Source: Vicinamibacterales bacterium
Lineage (GTDB): Bacteria > Acidobacteriota > Vicinamibacteria > Vicinamibacterales > Fen-181
Length of the DNA stretch: 64,000 bases
NCBI GenBank assembly: GCA_036504215.1
Contig: DASXVO010000033.1
Coordinates: 62,001-126,000 of the forward strand
Direction of reading: 5' to 3'
Made by a program: the position numbers and the translations under genes. This document shows, in pieces, positions 27,207-35,255 of the stretch (positions are counted from its first letter, which is position 1; each line of letters begins with the position of its first letter). The notes under the pieces were generated by a model. It worked only from the letters and a program-made list of their open reading frames with translations. It had not been told where the DNA came from and did no database searches.

Positions 27207-28463
27207 TCACTCGTATCGCAGCGCTTCGATCGGGTCGAGGCGGGAGGCGCGGAGGGCGGGCCAGAGACCGCTGATCAGGCCGGTCACCGAGAGGATGGTG
27301 GTTGCCGTGACGAGAATCGCCGGGGAGAGGATCAGGTGGATGTCGGTCGAGCGAGACGCGTCGCCGATCAGGCTCGCGATGAACGGCAGGACACCGACCG
27401 CTTTCACGATCGCGCAGGAGAGCACGATGCCGGCCAGGCCGCCGGCGAATGTGATGGCGATGCCTTCGAACAGGAACTGCGCGAGGATGTGGCCGCGGCG
27501 CGCGCCGAGCGCCTTGCGGACACCGATCTCGCGGGTCCGCTCCTGCACCGACACCAGCATGATGTTCATCACGCCGACCCCGCCAATCATGAGCGTCAGC
27601 GTCCCGATGAACAGCAGGACGACCATGAGGCCTCCCGCCATGCCGTCGACGATGGCCATGATATCGGCGCTCGAGTCGATGCGCAGCGCCCGCTCGTCGC
27701 GTGCGTCGAACCGGTGCCGCAGCGCCAGCACCTCGCGGACCTGCTTCTCGGCGATGTTCTGCTGATCCGGCCGGACGGCCTGGTACACGAGATAGTCGAG
27801 GTACTCCTGCGCGAACATCGACTTCATCGTCGTGTGCGGGATGAACACGGACATCGAGTCGGGCCAGAAGTACGACGACAGCTGGGCCTTCTGCGCGAGC
27901 ACGCCGACGACCTCGAACGACAGCCCGCCGATGCGGATGACCTGCCCGACCGGCGGGATGTTGCTGAACAGCTTCTTTGCAACATCCGTCCCGACGAACG
28001 CCACGCGGCGGTGCTTCTCGCAATCCTCGTCGTTGATGAACCGGCCGTTACCCGCCGTCTCCGAGCGCATCACGCCATACTCCGGCGCCACGCCGCGCAC
28101 GCCGGCCGTCGTCGATCGCGTCCCATAGATGAGCGGCAGCGACTCGAGGTACTCGGGGCTCGCGTACTTGACCGTGCCGAGTTCGCGCAACGCCTCGACG
28201 TCTTCCACCTTCAGGAAGATCCGGCGTCCGGCCCGCTCGCCGCCCACCTGTGTGCTCGTCTGGCCGCCGCGCATCCGCGCGGTGCCGTCCGAGATTGCGT
28301 TCCGGAACCCGACGACGAGCGCGGTTCGGAAACCCTGCCCGTACGCCATCAGGATGACGACGGTGACGATGCCCCAGGCGATGCCGAGCATGGTGAGGCC
28401 GGCGCGAAACCGGTGGTCGCGAATCGCCGCCGCCGCCTGGAGCATAACTTCCTTGAGGAGCAT
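27207..28463 (-). CDS. MacB-type ABC transporter permease (second of a pair)
   Basis: 418 residues with one N-terminal helix (LTMLGIAWGIVTVVILMAYG), a large periplasmic MacB_PCD domain, and three C-terminal FtsX-type helices ending SRLDPIEALRYE. The motif VQERTREIGVRKALGARRGHI is diagnostic. It lacks the ATPase domain of true MacB. It follows the first permease by 15 bases. Probably part of a type VII (mechanotransmission) transporter with the MacA-like adaptor. Confidence 0.9.
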   Translation of the reverse strand: MLLKEVMLQAAAAIRDHRFRAGLTMLGIAWGIVTVVILMAYGQGFRTALVVGFRNAISDGTARMRGGQTSTQVGGERAGRRIFLKVEDVEALRELGTVKYASPEYLESLPLIYGTRSTTAGVRGVAPEYGVMRSETAGNGRFINDEDCEKHRRVAFVGTDVAKKLFSNIPPVGQVIRIGGLSFEVVGVLAQKAQLSSYFWPDSMSVFIPHTTMKSMFAQEYLDYLVYQAVRPDQQNIAEKQVREVLALRHRFDARDERALRIDSSADIMAIVDGMAGGLMVVLLFIGTLTLMIGGVGVMNIMLVSVQERTREIGVRKALGARRGHILAQFLFEGIAITFAGGLAGIVLSCAIVKAVGVLPFIASLIGDASRSTDIHLILSPAILVTATTILSVTGLISGLWPALRASRLDPIEALRYE

Positions 28464-28478
28464 CGGATCTCTCTCGCC

Positions 28479-29786
28479 CTACATCTCGTACCGCAGCGCC
28501 TCGATCGGCGTCAGCGCCGCCGCGCGCCGCGCCGGATACGTGGACGCCGCGACGCCAATCAGCGTCAGCACGCCGATGGCCAGGACCGTGGTCTGCCAGG
28601 TCGTCACCATCCCGGAGAAGCGTTCGGGCATCGGCGCCAGGTTGACCAGCGCACACAGCCCGTATCCGACCGCGTACCCCATGACGCCGCTCAACAGCGT
28701 CAACGAAAAGCCCTCGCTGAAGAACTGCCACTGCACATTCCGCGAGGTGGCGCCTGTCGCCTTTCGGATCCCGATTTCTCTCGTGCGCTCCTTCACGGCC
28801 ACCAGCATGATGTTCATGACACCGATGCCGCCGAGCGCGAGCGTGATGAGGCTGACCCACACGAAGAAGGTGTGCATCGCCCCGATCATCTTCCCGAACA
28901 TCACCGACTCGATGGCGGTGTTCCACATCGAGAGCGCTTCGGGGTCGCCCGGATCGAAACCGTGGCGCGGCCCGAGCACCGACCGGATGTCGGTTTCGAC
29001 CGGACCCTGTGCCTCGAGGCCGAGAAACCCGCCGATGCCCTCCCGTTCGAGCCACTCCTGCAGCTGCCTGGCCACCTCGGCGCGCGGCGCGGCGATGATG
29101 GCCGACAGCGAGTCCGCGGTGCTGCCGTTCGTCGTCATCGGGAAGTCGGCGCGCGCGGCTTCGTACGGGAGGAAGAGCCGTTCGTTGTCGGCACCGGTGT
29201 AGTTCGAGTCCTGGTCCTTCTTCCGGATGCGCCCGATCACGGTATACGGGATGCCGTTCAGGCTGAGTTCACTGCCCACCGGGTCGCGCTCGGCGAACAG
29301 CTGCCGGGAGGCCTCCGACCCGATGACCAGCACGCGGCGTCCCTCGTGACAGTCCATCTCGGAGATGAGGCGCCCGCGGTCCACCTCGATCGTCCGCATC
29401 CGCTGAAACGACGGCCAGATACCGCTCAATTGGAGCGTGCTCGCGTTGAAGGGACTCTTCGCCTTCACCGCACCGCGCATCAGCTCCGGTGACACGTCCT
29501 CGAGCAGCCGCGAGCGTTCGGCCAGCAGGCGAACGTCCTGGATATCGAGACGAATCGTCCGGCCGGCGCGCGCGCCACCCGCCTGCATCGCCGTCCGGCC
29601 GTTCCGGATGATGACGACGTTCCTGCCGAGTTCCTCGAGGACGTGCTGGTTTCCGCGCTGGAACCCTTCGCCGACCGCCGACAGCAGCACGATGGAGATC
29701 ACGCCCCACATGATCCCGAACATCGTGAGGAAGCTGCGCAGCTTGTTGGCTGCCAGGTTCGACCAGGTCTGACGAAGGAGTTCCAT
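28479..29786 (-). CDS. MacB-type ABC transporter permease (first of a pair)
   Basis: 435 residues, same architecture as its neighbour: N-terminal helix (LRSFLTMFGIMWGVISIVLL), periplasmic domain, three C-terminal helices, signature VKERTREIGIRKATGATSRNV and ending LTPIEALRYEM. The two permeases are clearly paralogous but divergent, consistent with a heterodimer. ATG at 29786 with GAAGGAG upstream. It lies 51 bases after the adaptor stop. No nucleotide-binding protein gene is present in the unit. Confidence 0.9.
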   Translation of the reverse strand: MELLRQTWSNLAANKLRSFLTMFGIMWGVISIVLLSAVGEGFQRGNQHVLEELGRNVVIIRNGRTAMQAGGARAGRTIRLDIQDVRLLAERSRLLEDVSPELMRGAVKAKSPFNASTLQLSGIWPSFQRMRTIEVDRGRLISEMDCHEGRRVLVIGSEASRQLFAERDPVGSELSLNGIPYTVIGRIRKKDQDSNYTGADNERLFLPYEAARADFPMTTNGSTADSLSAIIAAPRAEVARQLQEWLEREGIGGFLGLEAQGPVETDIRSVLGPRHGFDPGDPEALSMWNTAIESVMFGKMIGAMHTFFVWVSLITLALGGIGVMNIMLVAVKERTREIGIRKATGATSRNVQWQFFSEGFSLTLLSGVMGYAVGYGLCALVNLAPMPERFSGMVTTWQTTVLAIGVLTLIGVAASTYPARRAAALTPIEALRYEM

Positions 29787-29837
29787 ATGGACTCGGGCTT
29801 TCGACTCTGTGCCGGACGAGGACCGACGGACCCTGCG

Positions 29838-31037
29838 TTACTGCAGGATCACGCGATCCCCGGCCGCGAGCCCCTTGACCACCTCGGTCCTGGTACCGTT
29901 GCTGACGCCGAGCGTCACGGCCACGCGCTCGCGACCGGTCTTCGTGCCGGCGGCAACCTTCTCGGCGTACGCATTCCGCTTGGCGTCGTAGATCACGGCG
30001 CGCTCGGGCACGATGAGCGTGCGCTTGTGCTCCTCGAGGACGATCTCCGCGTTCGCCGTCATGTTGGCGCGCAGTTCGCCCGACCCGTTGTCGATCGACA
30101 CCCGCACCTCGAAGTTCACGACGTTGTCCTTCTCGACGCCCATCGGGGCGATCTGCGTGACCTTCCCCTCGAACTGGCGATCCTTGAACGTCTCCACCTT
30201 GATGCGCGCCGGCTGTCCGAGGCGGACCAGGCCGATGTCCGCCTCGTCCACCTTGCCCTTGACGTACACCCTGCCGATGTCGCCCAGCACCATCACGAGC
30301 GTGGCCGAGGAGCCGAGGTTGAGGATCGAAGACACGGGGCTGCCGATCTCGATGTCCCGCGACAGGACCGTGCCGTTGATGGGCGACCTGATGGTCGCGT
30401 TGGTCAACTCCTCTTCCGTCCGGTCCACCGTCGCCTGCGCCTGCGCGACGGTGGCCCGCGCCTGGGCGACGCGAGCCTCGCTCACGCCGAGCTGCGACTT
30501 CGCGGCCGCCTGCTTGTTGGACGCCTGGTCCAGCGCGTTTCTCGCATCGTCCAGATTCTGCGGTGAGATGAGTTTCTCGCGGGCGAGTTGGTCGGCACGC
30601 TCCAGGTTGCGTTTGGCGAACAGCACCTCGGGGCCGGCTGCCTCGATCCGGTTCTTCGCGAGCTCCGCCTCGGCAGCCTTCAGATTGGCCTGCGCGCCGG
30701 TGAGCGCGGCACGCGACTCGCGGAGCCGGGCGGCCAGGTTGTCGCGGTCCAGCTCGGCCAGGATTTGCCCCTCGCGCACGACATTGCCGACCTCGACCTT
30801 CAGTTCCTTGATGATGCCGTTCGCCTTCGACTTGATCTCGACCTTGGTAATCGGCTCGACCTTGCCGGTTGCGACAACCGACCGCGCGAGATCGCCGCGC
30901 TCCACGGTCGCGAGACGGGCAGGATCGACTGCGGTCGCCGGACGGGCGAGAACCGTGTACCCGAACGTGCCGACAATGCCGAGCGTGACCACGATCACGC
31001 CAATCCACACCACCCTGCGTCGCTTTGGCATCGCCAT
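29838..31037 (-). CDS. MacA/HlyD-family periplasmic adaptor
   Basis: 399 residues from the ATG at 31037, preceded by GGGAGGTT. An uncleaved N-terminal helix (RRVVWIGVIVVTLGIVGTFGYTVL) anchors it in the inner membrane. The lipoyl halves (VVATGKVEPITKVEIKSKANG and NATIRSPINGTVLSRDIEIGSP) flank a long alpha-helical coiled coil (about residues 95-200, rich in Ala, Glu and Arg). A beta-barrel and membrane-proximal domain follow. It should couple the two MacB-type permeases to an outer-membrane TolC-like channel; the czcC-like channel 30 kb away is not an obvious partner. Confidence 0.9.
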   Translation of the reverse strand: MAMPKRRRVVWIGVIVVTLGIVGTFGYTVLARPATAVDPARLATVERGDLARSVVATGKVEPITKVEIKSKANGIIKELKVEVGNVVREGQILAELDRDNLAARLRESRAALTGAQANLKAAEAELAKNRIEAAGPEVLFAKRNLERADQLAREKLISPQNLDDARNALDQASNKQAAAKSQLGVSEARVAQARATVAQAQATVDRTEEELTNATIRSPINGTVLSRDIEIGSPVSSILNLGSSATLVMVLGDIGRVYVKGKVDEADIGLVRLGQPARIKVETFKDRQFEGKVTQIAPMGVEKDNVVNFEVRVSIDNGSGELRANMTANAEIVLEEHKRTLIVPERAVIYDAKRNAYAEKVAAGTKTGRERVAVTLGVSNGTRTEVVKGLAAGDRVILQ

Positions 31038-31257
31038 ACCCGGAACCTCCCGCAAGCGCAGGCGGCCTGCGCCGTGAAACACACGCGTCCGCTCTGCTTC
31101 TCCATACGCACGCGGCGAGAACAGGGTTCCATTTCCGTGCCCGCGTGGCAGCCGGGCCCGCGGCGTGGTAAGGTAGTGGGTATAACTCACAATTGAGAGC
31201 TCGCCGGGGGCCATCGCGGTCCGCCGGCCCAGGGCTCGTTCAGGAGATGGTGTCAGG

Positions 31258-31572
31258 ATGGCGAAGAGCAGCAACGGGAGCAGCACCAACGGAGAACCCA
31301 AGGCCCGCCGTGCGCCGGAACGACGGCGAAGCACCAAACCCACCGCGAAGGCGGCCTCCCAGGCGCCCGACATGGCGCGATCGCAGGAACCGAGTGGCCA
31401 GCCGATCGAAAGCCCGGCGAGATCCCTGGAAGGTGTCGGGCACACGCCTGCTCCGGAAGAGGTTCGCCGGCGAGCGTACGACATCTACGTCCGGCGCGGA
31501 CAGGGAGACGGGCGGGACCTGGACGATTGGTACGAAGCCGAACGCCAGCTGATGGAACGCCGACACCACTAA
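31258..31572 (+). CDS. DUF2934 protein
   Basis: 104 residues. The first 65 are low-complexity, basic and Ser/Pro-rich; the C-terminal PEEVRRRAYDIYVRRGQGDGRDLDDWYEAERQL is the DUF2934 signature, common in Acidobacteria and Proteobacteria and of unknown function. GTCAGG precedes the ATG. It converges on the uspA gene with the two stop codons overlapping at 31569-31572. Confidence 0.85.
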   Translation: MAKSSNGSSTNGEPKARRAPERRRSTKPTAKAASQAPDMARSQEPSGQPIESPARSLEGVGHTPAPEEVRRRAYDIYVRRGQGDGRDLDDWYEAERQLMERRHH

Positions 31573-32009
31573 ACGGTCCGCGGACTCCCTTTTGCCCGCA
31601 GGAGTAGCACCGGCATCCGAACGCGATGGCGGACGTGGTCTACGGTCTGCCCGTGGATCACGTCGCTCACGCCGCGGTGGCCGTGTGTCGCCATCGCAAT
31701 CAAATCGACGCTCTTCTCCTCGGCGACGCGGCAGATCTCCTTCGCCGGATCGCCCATGGCCAGCAGCGCGTCCACCTCGAGGCCCTCGGCCGTGAGCTGT
31801 GCCTGCACGCGCCCGAGGTACGCGCGGTCCTCCTGCATCTCCTCGGATTCGCGCAAGTTCAGCTCGTCGTAGTGGCGCGCCGCCCATCCGTCCGCCACGT
31901 GCACGAGCAGCAGCCGCGCCCCGGTCAGTTTCGCAAGCGGCGCCACGTGCTCGACGATTGTCTGATCGGCGTCCGAGTTCTCGATTGCCACGAGGATGTG
32001 TCGGTACAT
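31569..32009 (-). CDS. Universal stress protein, UspA family
   Basis: 146 residues with the usual N-terminus MYRHILVAIENSDADQTIVEHVAPLAKLTGARLLLVHVADG. The ATP-binding loop is MATHGHRGVSDVIHGQTVDHV; it keeps G-x2-G but lacks the final G-S/T, so ATP binding is uncertain. Its ATG follows the Nramp stop codon with no base between (TAG then ATG at 32012-32007), implying translational coupling and a link between manganese import and stress. Confidence 0.9.
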   Translation of the reverse strand: MYRHILVAIENSDADQTIVEHVAPLAKLTGARLLLVHVADGWAARHYDELNLRESEEMQEDRAYLGRVQAQLTAEGLEVDALLAMGDPAKEICRVAEEKSVDLIAMATHGHRGVSDVIHGQTVDHVRHRVRMPVLLLRAKGSPRTV

Positions 32010-33362
32010 CTAGAACCACCCTCTCACGGTTTCCCACAACAGCCAGGCGTTCAGCAGGGTGATCAGGGCGGCGCACGGCCACGCAATCAGCTTCAACCAT
32101 GGGCCAATCGCCAGCTTCCCCATGCGGCGCCGGTCGCTCACGAACAGGATCAGCGGGATCACGGCAAACGGCAACTGCAGACTGAGGATGACCTGGCTGA
32201 AGATCAGCAGGCTCCCGCTGGCGCGCTCGCCGAAGAGGATGACCGTCATCAACGCCGGAATGATGGCCACCAGCCGCGTGATCAGCCGCCGCAGCCAGGG
32301 CCGCATGCGGAAGTTGAGAAACCCTTCCATCACGATCTGTCCGGCCAGCGTGCCGGTCAGCGTTGCGTTCTGCCCGGAGAACAGCAGCGCGAGCGCGAAC
32401 ACCGTGGAGGCCACCGTCGTGCCGAGCAGCGGCGTCAGCAGCTTGTAGGCGTCAGAGATGTCCGCTACGTGCTCGTAGCCGGTTCCGTGGAACGTCGCGG
32501 CGGCGACGACGAGGATCGCGCCGTTGATGAACAGCGCCGAGGTGAGCGCGACCGTCGAGTCGAGGCTCGCGAACGAGACCGCCTCGCCCCGGCTCTCCTG
32601 CGAATCGCCATACTGGCGCGTCTGCACGATCGACGAGTGCAGGTACAAATTGTGCGGCATCACCGTCGCGCCGAGGATCCCGACGGCAATGTAGAGCATC
32701 TCCCGGTCCCGAAACAGCTGCGTCGTCGGCAGGAGGCCTCGGGCGACCGCGACGAGATCCGGCTTCGAGAAGAACAGCTCGACCGCGAAGGCCCCGGCGA
32801 TGCCGGCGATGAGCAGCACGACGAGGCCCTCGACGTATCGGAAGCGATGGTGCTGGAGGTAGAGAACGATCAGGACGTCGGCCGACGTGAGACAGACGCC
32901 GACCGCCAGCGGGAGGCCGAACAGCAGGTTCAGCGCGATGGCCGAGCCGATGACCTCGGCGAGGTCCGTCGCCGCAATCGCAATCTCGGCCAGGCCCCAC
33001 AGCAGCAGCGTCGTCCGGCGGCTGAAGTGGTCGCGGCAGGCCTGCGCGAGGTCGCGGCCGCTCGCGATGCCGAGGCGGGCGGCGAGCGCCTGCAGCAGGA
33101 TCGCGAGGAGGTTCGAGGCGAAGACGACGCAGAGCAGCGCGTAGCCGAAGCGGGCGCCGCCGGCGATGTCGGTCGCCCAGTTGCCGGGGTCCATGTAACC
33201 AACGGCGACCAGGTAGCCCGGACCCGAGAACGCCAGCAACTTCCGCCAGAAACCCGCACCAGCGGGAACGGCGATCGTGCCATGCACTTCCGGCAGGCTG
33301 ACCTCGCCTGCTGAGACGTGCGACGTCAGTGGACGGTCGCCAGGAGAGGGAGAGGAGGCCAC
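32010..33362 (-). CDS. mntH: Nramp-family Mn(II)/H+ symporter
   Basis: About 450 residues from the GTG at 33362. Eleven or so transmembrane helices. The helix 1 metal site DPGNWATDIAGGA and helix 6 site MPHNLYLHSSIVQTR are intact (Asp, Asn, Met ligands), which is the manganese/divalent-metal signature. The start is uncertain: the open frame extends further upstream, but conserved sequence begins only at FWRKLLAFSGPGYLVAVGYMDPGN. No Mn riboswitch or clear MntR box was recognised upstream. Confidence 0.9.
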   Translation of the reverse strand: MASSPSPGDRPLTSHVSAGEVSLPEVHGTIAVPAGAGFWRKLLAFSGPGYLVAVGYMDPGNWATDIAGGARFGYALLCVVFASNLLAILLQALAARLGIASGRDLAQACRDHFSRRTTLLLWGLAEIAIAATDLAEVIGSAIALNLLFGLPLAVGVCLTSADVLIVLYLQHHRFRYVEGLVVLLIAGIAGAFAVELFFSKPDLVAVARGLLPTTQLFRDREMLYIAVGILGATVMPHNLYLHSSIVQTRQYGDSQESRGEAVSFASLDSTVALTSALFINGAILVVAAATFHGTGYEHVADISDAYKLLTPLLGTTVASTVFALALLFSGQNATLTGTLAGQIVMEGFLNFRMRPWLRRLITRLVAIIPALMTVILFGERASGSLLIFSQVILSLQLPFAVIPLILFVSDRRRMGKLAIGPWLKLIAWPCAALITLLNAWLLWETVRGWF

Positions 33363-33455
33363 CCCGGCATTTTCGCACCGATCGGGGCGTGGAGCGAGGG
33401 AACTGGAGACAGGAGCCAGGAGGCGGGAGGCAGCAGTCAGAACGCGCCGCTGCTC

Positions 33456-33633
33456 GACCCACGGCTGCAAGCGCGCCAGCGAGGTTGTGGTGCGCGCCCC
33501 CGTTCCGAGGATGGAGTTCGAGAGCACGCTCGAATGCGGCGATGACCTCGTGCGGCCTGCCGGTCAGGGCGAGCAGGCCAACGACGACACCGGCACGGCG
33601 GCCGAAACGCCTCGTCGCCTCGACGGTCATCAA
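33456..33633 (-). pseudogene. TPR-protein fragment upstream of mntH
   Basis: A 60-residue stretch reads RRAGVVVGLLALTG then PHEVIAAFERALELHPRN and GGAHHNLAGALAAVGR, a clear tetratricopeptide repeat. The frame then runs into the mntH gene in another frame without further TPR sequence, so only about one and a half repeats remain. Likely the remnant of a deleted TPR gene. The remaining parts of the 329-base gap between mntH and the tRNA hold nothing recognisable. Confidence 0.5.
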
Positions 33634-33691
33634 CGCGCACGACAGCGCCCCGACGAGCGCCCAATCGGCCGTGCTATCATGACGACGGCGT

Positions 33692-33768
33692 GCGCCCGTA
33701 GCTCAGTTGGATAGAGCGTCGGCCTTCGAAGCCGCAGGTCGGGGGTTCGAGCCCCTCCGGGCGCACCA
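33692..33768 (+). tRNA. tRNA-Arg (anticodon UCG)
   Basis: 77 bases including an encoded CCA. The acceptor stem GCGCCCG pairs fully with CGGGCGC. D-arm GCTC-AGTTGGATA-GAGC, anticodon loop CTTCGAA giving anticodon UCG (reads CGA), T-arm GGGGG-TTCGAGC-CCCTC with one G-U pair. The 27:43 pair is a T-C mismatch; otherwise canonical. It adjoins a decayed integrase, as expected for a tRNA used as an integration site. Confidence 0.95.
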
Positions 33769-33995
33769 ACCTTCGCTCATGGCTGCACGCGAAGGCGGAC
33801 TCCCAACCCAAGGGTCATCCACTGCGGCGGTAGCCCTGCCTTGGTCGTCCTCCCCGTTTCTGACGGATTCGAGTTGTCCCGATGGGCTGCCGTGGCTGAG
33901 GCACGGAGCCTCCCGATTCGAGACGACCGCCACCAGGTGGATGATCCTCCCGTCGTCCGAGTTGCTGGCGCAAGCGCTGTTTCTCGGGCCTCTAC

Positions 33996-34352
33996 GCGTT
34001 CTTCCGTGGCCTCAACTTGTCCGGCGAGACCAGGCGGCGTAAGGACAGCAGCGACTGGTCACCATCGAGGTGACCGCGCCAGCGGCCGAGAACGGCGTGG
34101 AATAGAGGCCCATGGGCAGCAGGTCATAGGCCGGCAGGGTTCGTCGTGCAGCGGGAGAAACGTGTCGAACGTCGCAGCGGCAGCTTTGCGCTTCTTCTCG
34201 CCCGGGTCCAGGCCGTGAGCGAGATCGCCGAGCACCTGGCGCGCCAGCTCACGAGCGGCCGCAGGAGTCAGCACGGTCCTCGATCCGAGCGTGTACCATC
34301 GTCCGTGACCGAGCAGCGCGCAATAGCTGTGCCTGGCGGCTCGCGTGCGTGG
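33996..34352 (-). pseudogene. Decayed tyrosine-integrase N-terminus beside tRNA-Arg
   Basis: One minus-strand frame reads HSYCALLGHGRWYTLG, then SRTVLTPAAARELARQVLG and DLAHGLDPGEKKRKAAAATF, matching the arm-binding (DUF4102-like) start of phage/ICE integrases. A frameshift near 34150 leads to a second frame (LGRWRGHLDGDQSLLSLRRL), probably the start of the core-binding domain, which then stops. The catalytic domain is absent. The remaining sequence from 33769 to 34518 shows no other gene. Confidence 0.6.
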
Positions 34353-34518
34353 CCAGGTGACCAGCGGCGTGAGGCGTGAGGCGAGTAGGCGTGCTCGCAA
34401 GAGCGCGGGCGGCCGCCGGGCGCGGCGGCCGCCCCACCACAGATGGAGTCGCAGACTGCCGTCCAGTCCGCGGCGCACCGGAGTGCGTGATGGAACAGGA
34501 GGTGGTGAAGTGGGGTCG

Positions 34519-34860
34519 TCAGCCCTCGAGGGTCTTGATCTTGGCTTCCGTCCCACCCGCCTTGATGGCCACCTTCACCGCGTCTTCCATGGGGTCCTTG
34601 AAGGGCACCTCAATGCGTAGCAATCCGTTCACGTAGGTCGCTTCGGCCTTGTCAGGCTTCACCGGCCAGCCCAACGCCAATGCCGACACGTACTCGATGT
34701 CCCTGGCCGGCGCCAACAAATAGACGCTGTCTGCGAGAATCTTCACATCGATGGTCTCCGTTGGCGCTCCTGGGATGGCGAACTCCACGATCAGCTTGTG
34801 CTGCACACCGTCGGCGTACGCAACGGTATCAGGCGCAACCTTCATTCGTTCTACCTGCAT
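34519..34860 (-). CDS. Hsp20-like (alpha-crystallin fold) small protein
   Basis: 113 residues from the ATG at 34860, preceded by GGAGGGTG. Beta-rich with the pattern KLIVEFAIPGAPTETIDVKILADSVYLLAPARD, the characteristic alpha-crystallin-domain opening, and a late LLRIEVPFKDPMEDAVKVAI strand. It lacks the long N-terminal arm and the C-terminal I-x-I motif of classic oligomeric Hsp20, so it may be a minimal or CS-domain-like variant. It is isolated between the integrase remnant and the receiver fragment. Confidence 0.65.
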   Translation of the reverse strand: MQVERMKVAPDTVAYADGVQHKLIVEFAIPGAPTETIDVKILADSVYLLAPARDIEYVSALALGWPVKPDKAEATYVNGLLRIEVPFKDPMEDAVKVAIKAGGTEAKIKTLEG

Positions 34861-34917
34861 CTCGACACCCTCCTTTTGCCCCTCTGTCCCCTTCAACCAC
34901 CACGAGAATCCGACATG

Positions 34918-35115
34918 TCAGTAACCTACCAGCCGCGACGAGGCGCGTCTGTTCAAATACGTACACTCGTTCTCCACGGTGACACCCGTTTGATCTGCAG
35001 CCGCACGAGCCAGAACGCGCGGGAGAGTCCGGACGGCCAGGCACAACATCTCGCGGGTGTCATCGTCGTCTTCCACGACGAGCACGCGCAGCGGCGGTCG
35101 ATACGCTCTGAACAT
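34918..35115 (-). pseudogene. Truncated response-regulator receiver domain
   Basis: 65 codons. Only LRVLVVEDDDDTREMLCLAVRTL matches the first strand and acidic pocket of a receiver domain; the phospho-acceptor region and the rest are missing, and the tail is not receiver-like. It lies head to head with the histidine kinase at 35256. Probably a remnant of a response regulator. The other bases between 34861 and 35255 hold no recognisable gene. Confidence 0.45.
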
Positions 35116-35255
35116 GGCCCTGAGGCGACACCACGCACTGCGTGCTCCCGTCGAGCGTCTTCACGTCGTTGAGCCCGTCCGTCGCGCCGGACTCCAATCC
35201 CGGCAGGGCTTGCTGATGCCAGCCGGTCTGCCCGATAGCGGATGAGAAACTCAGG

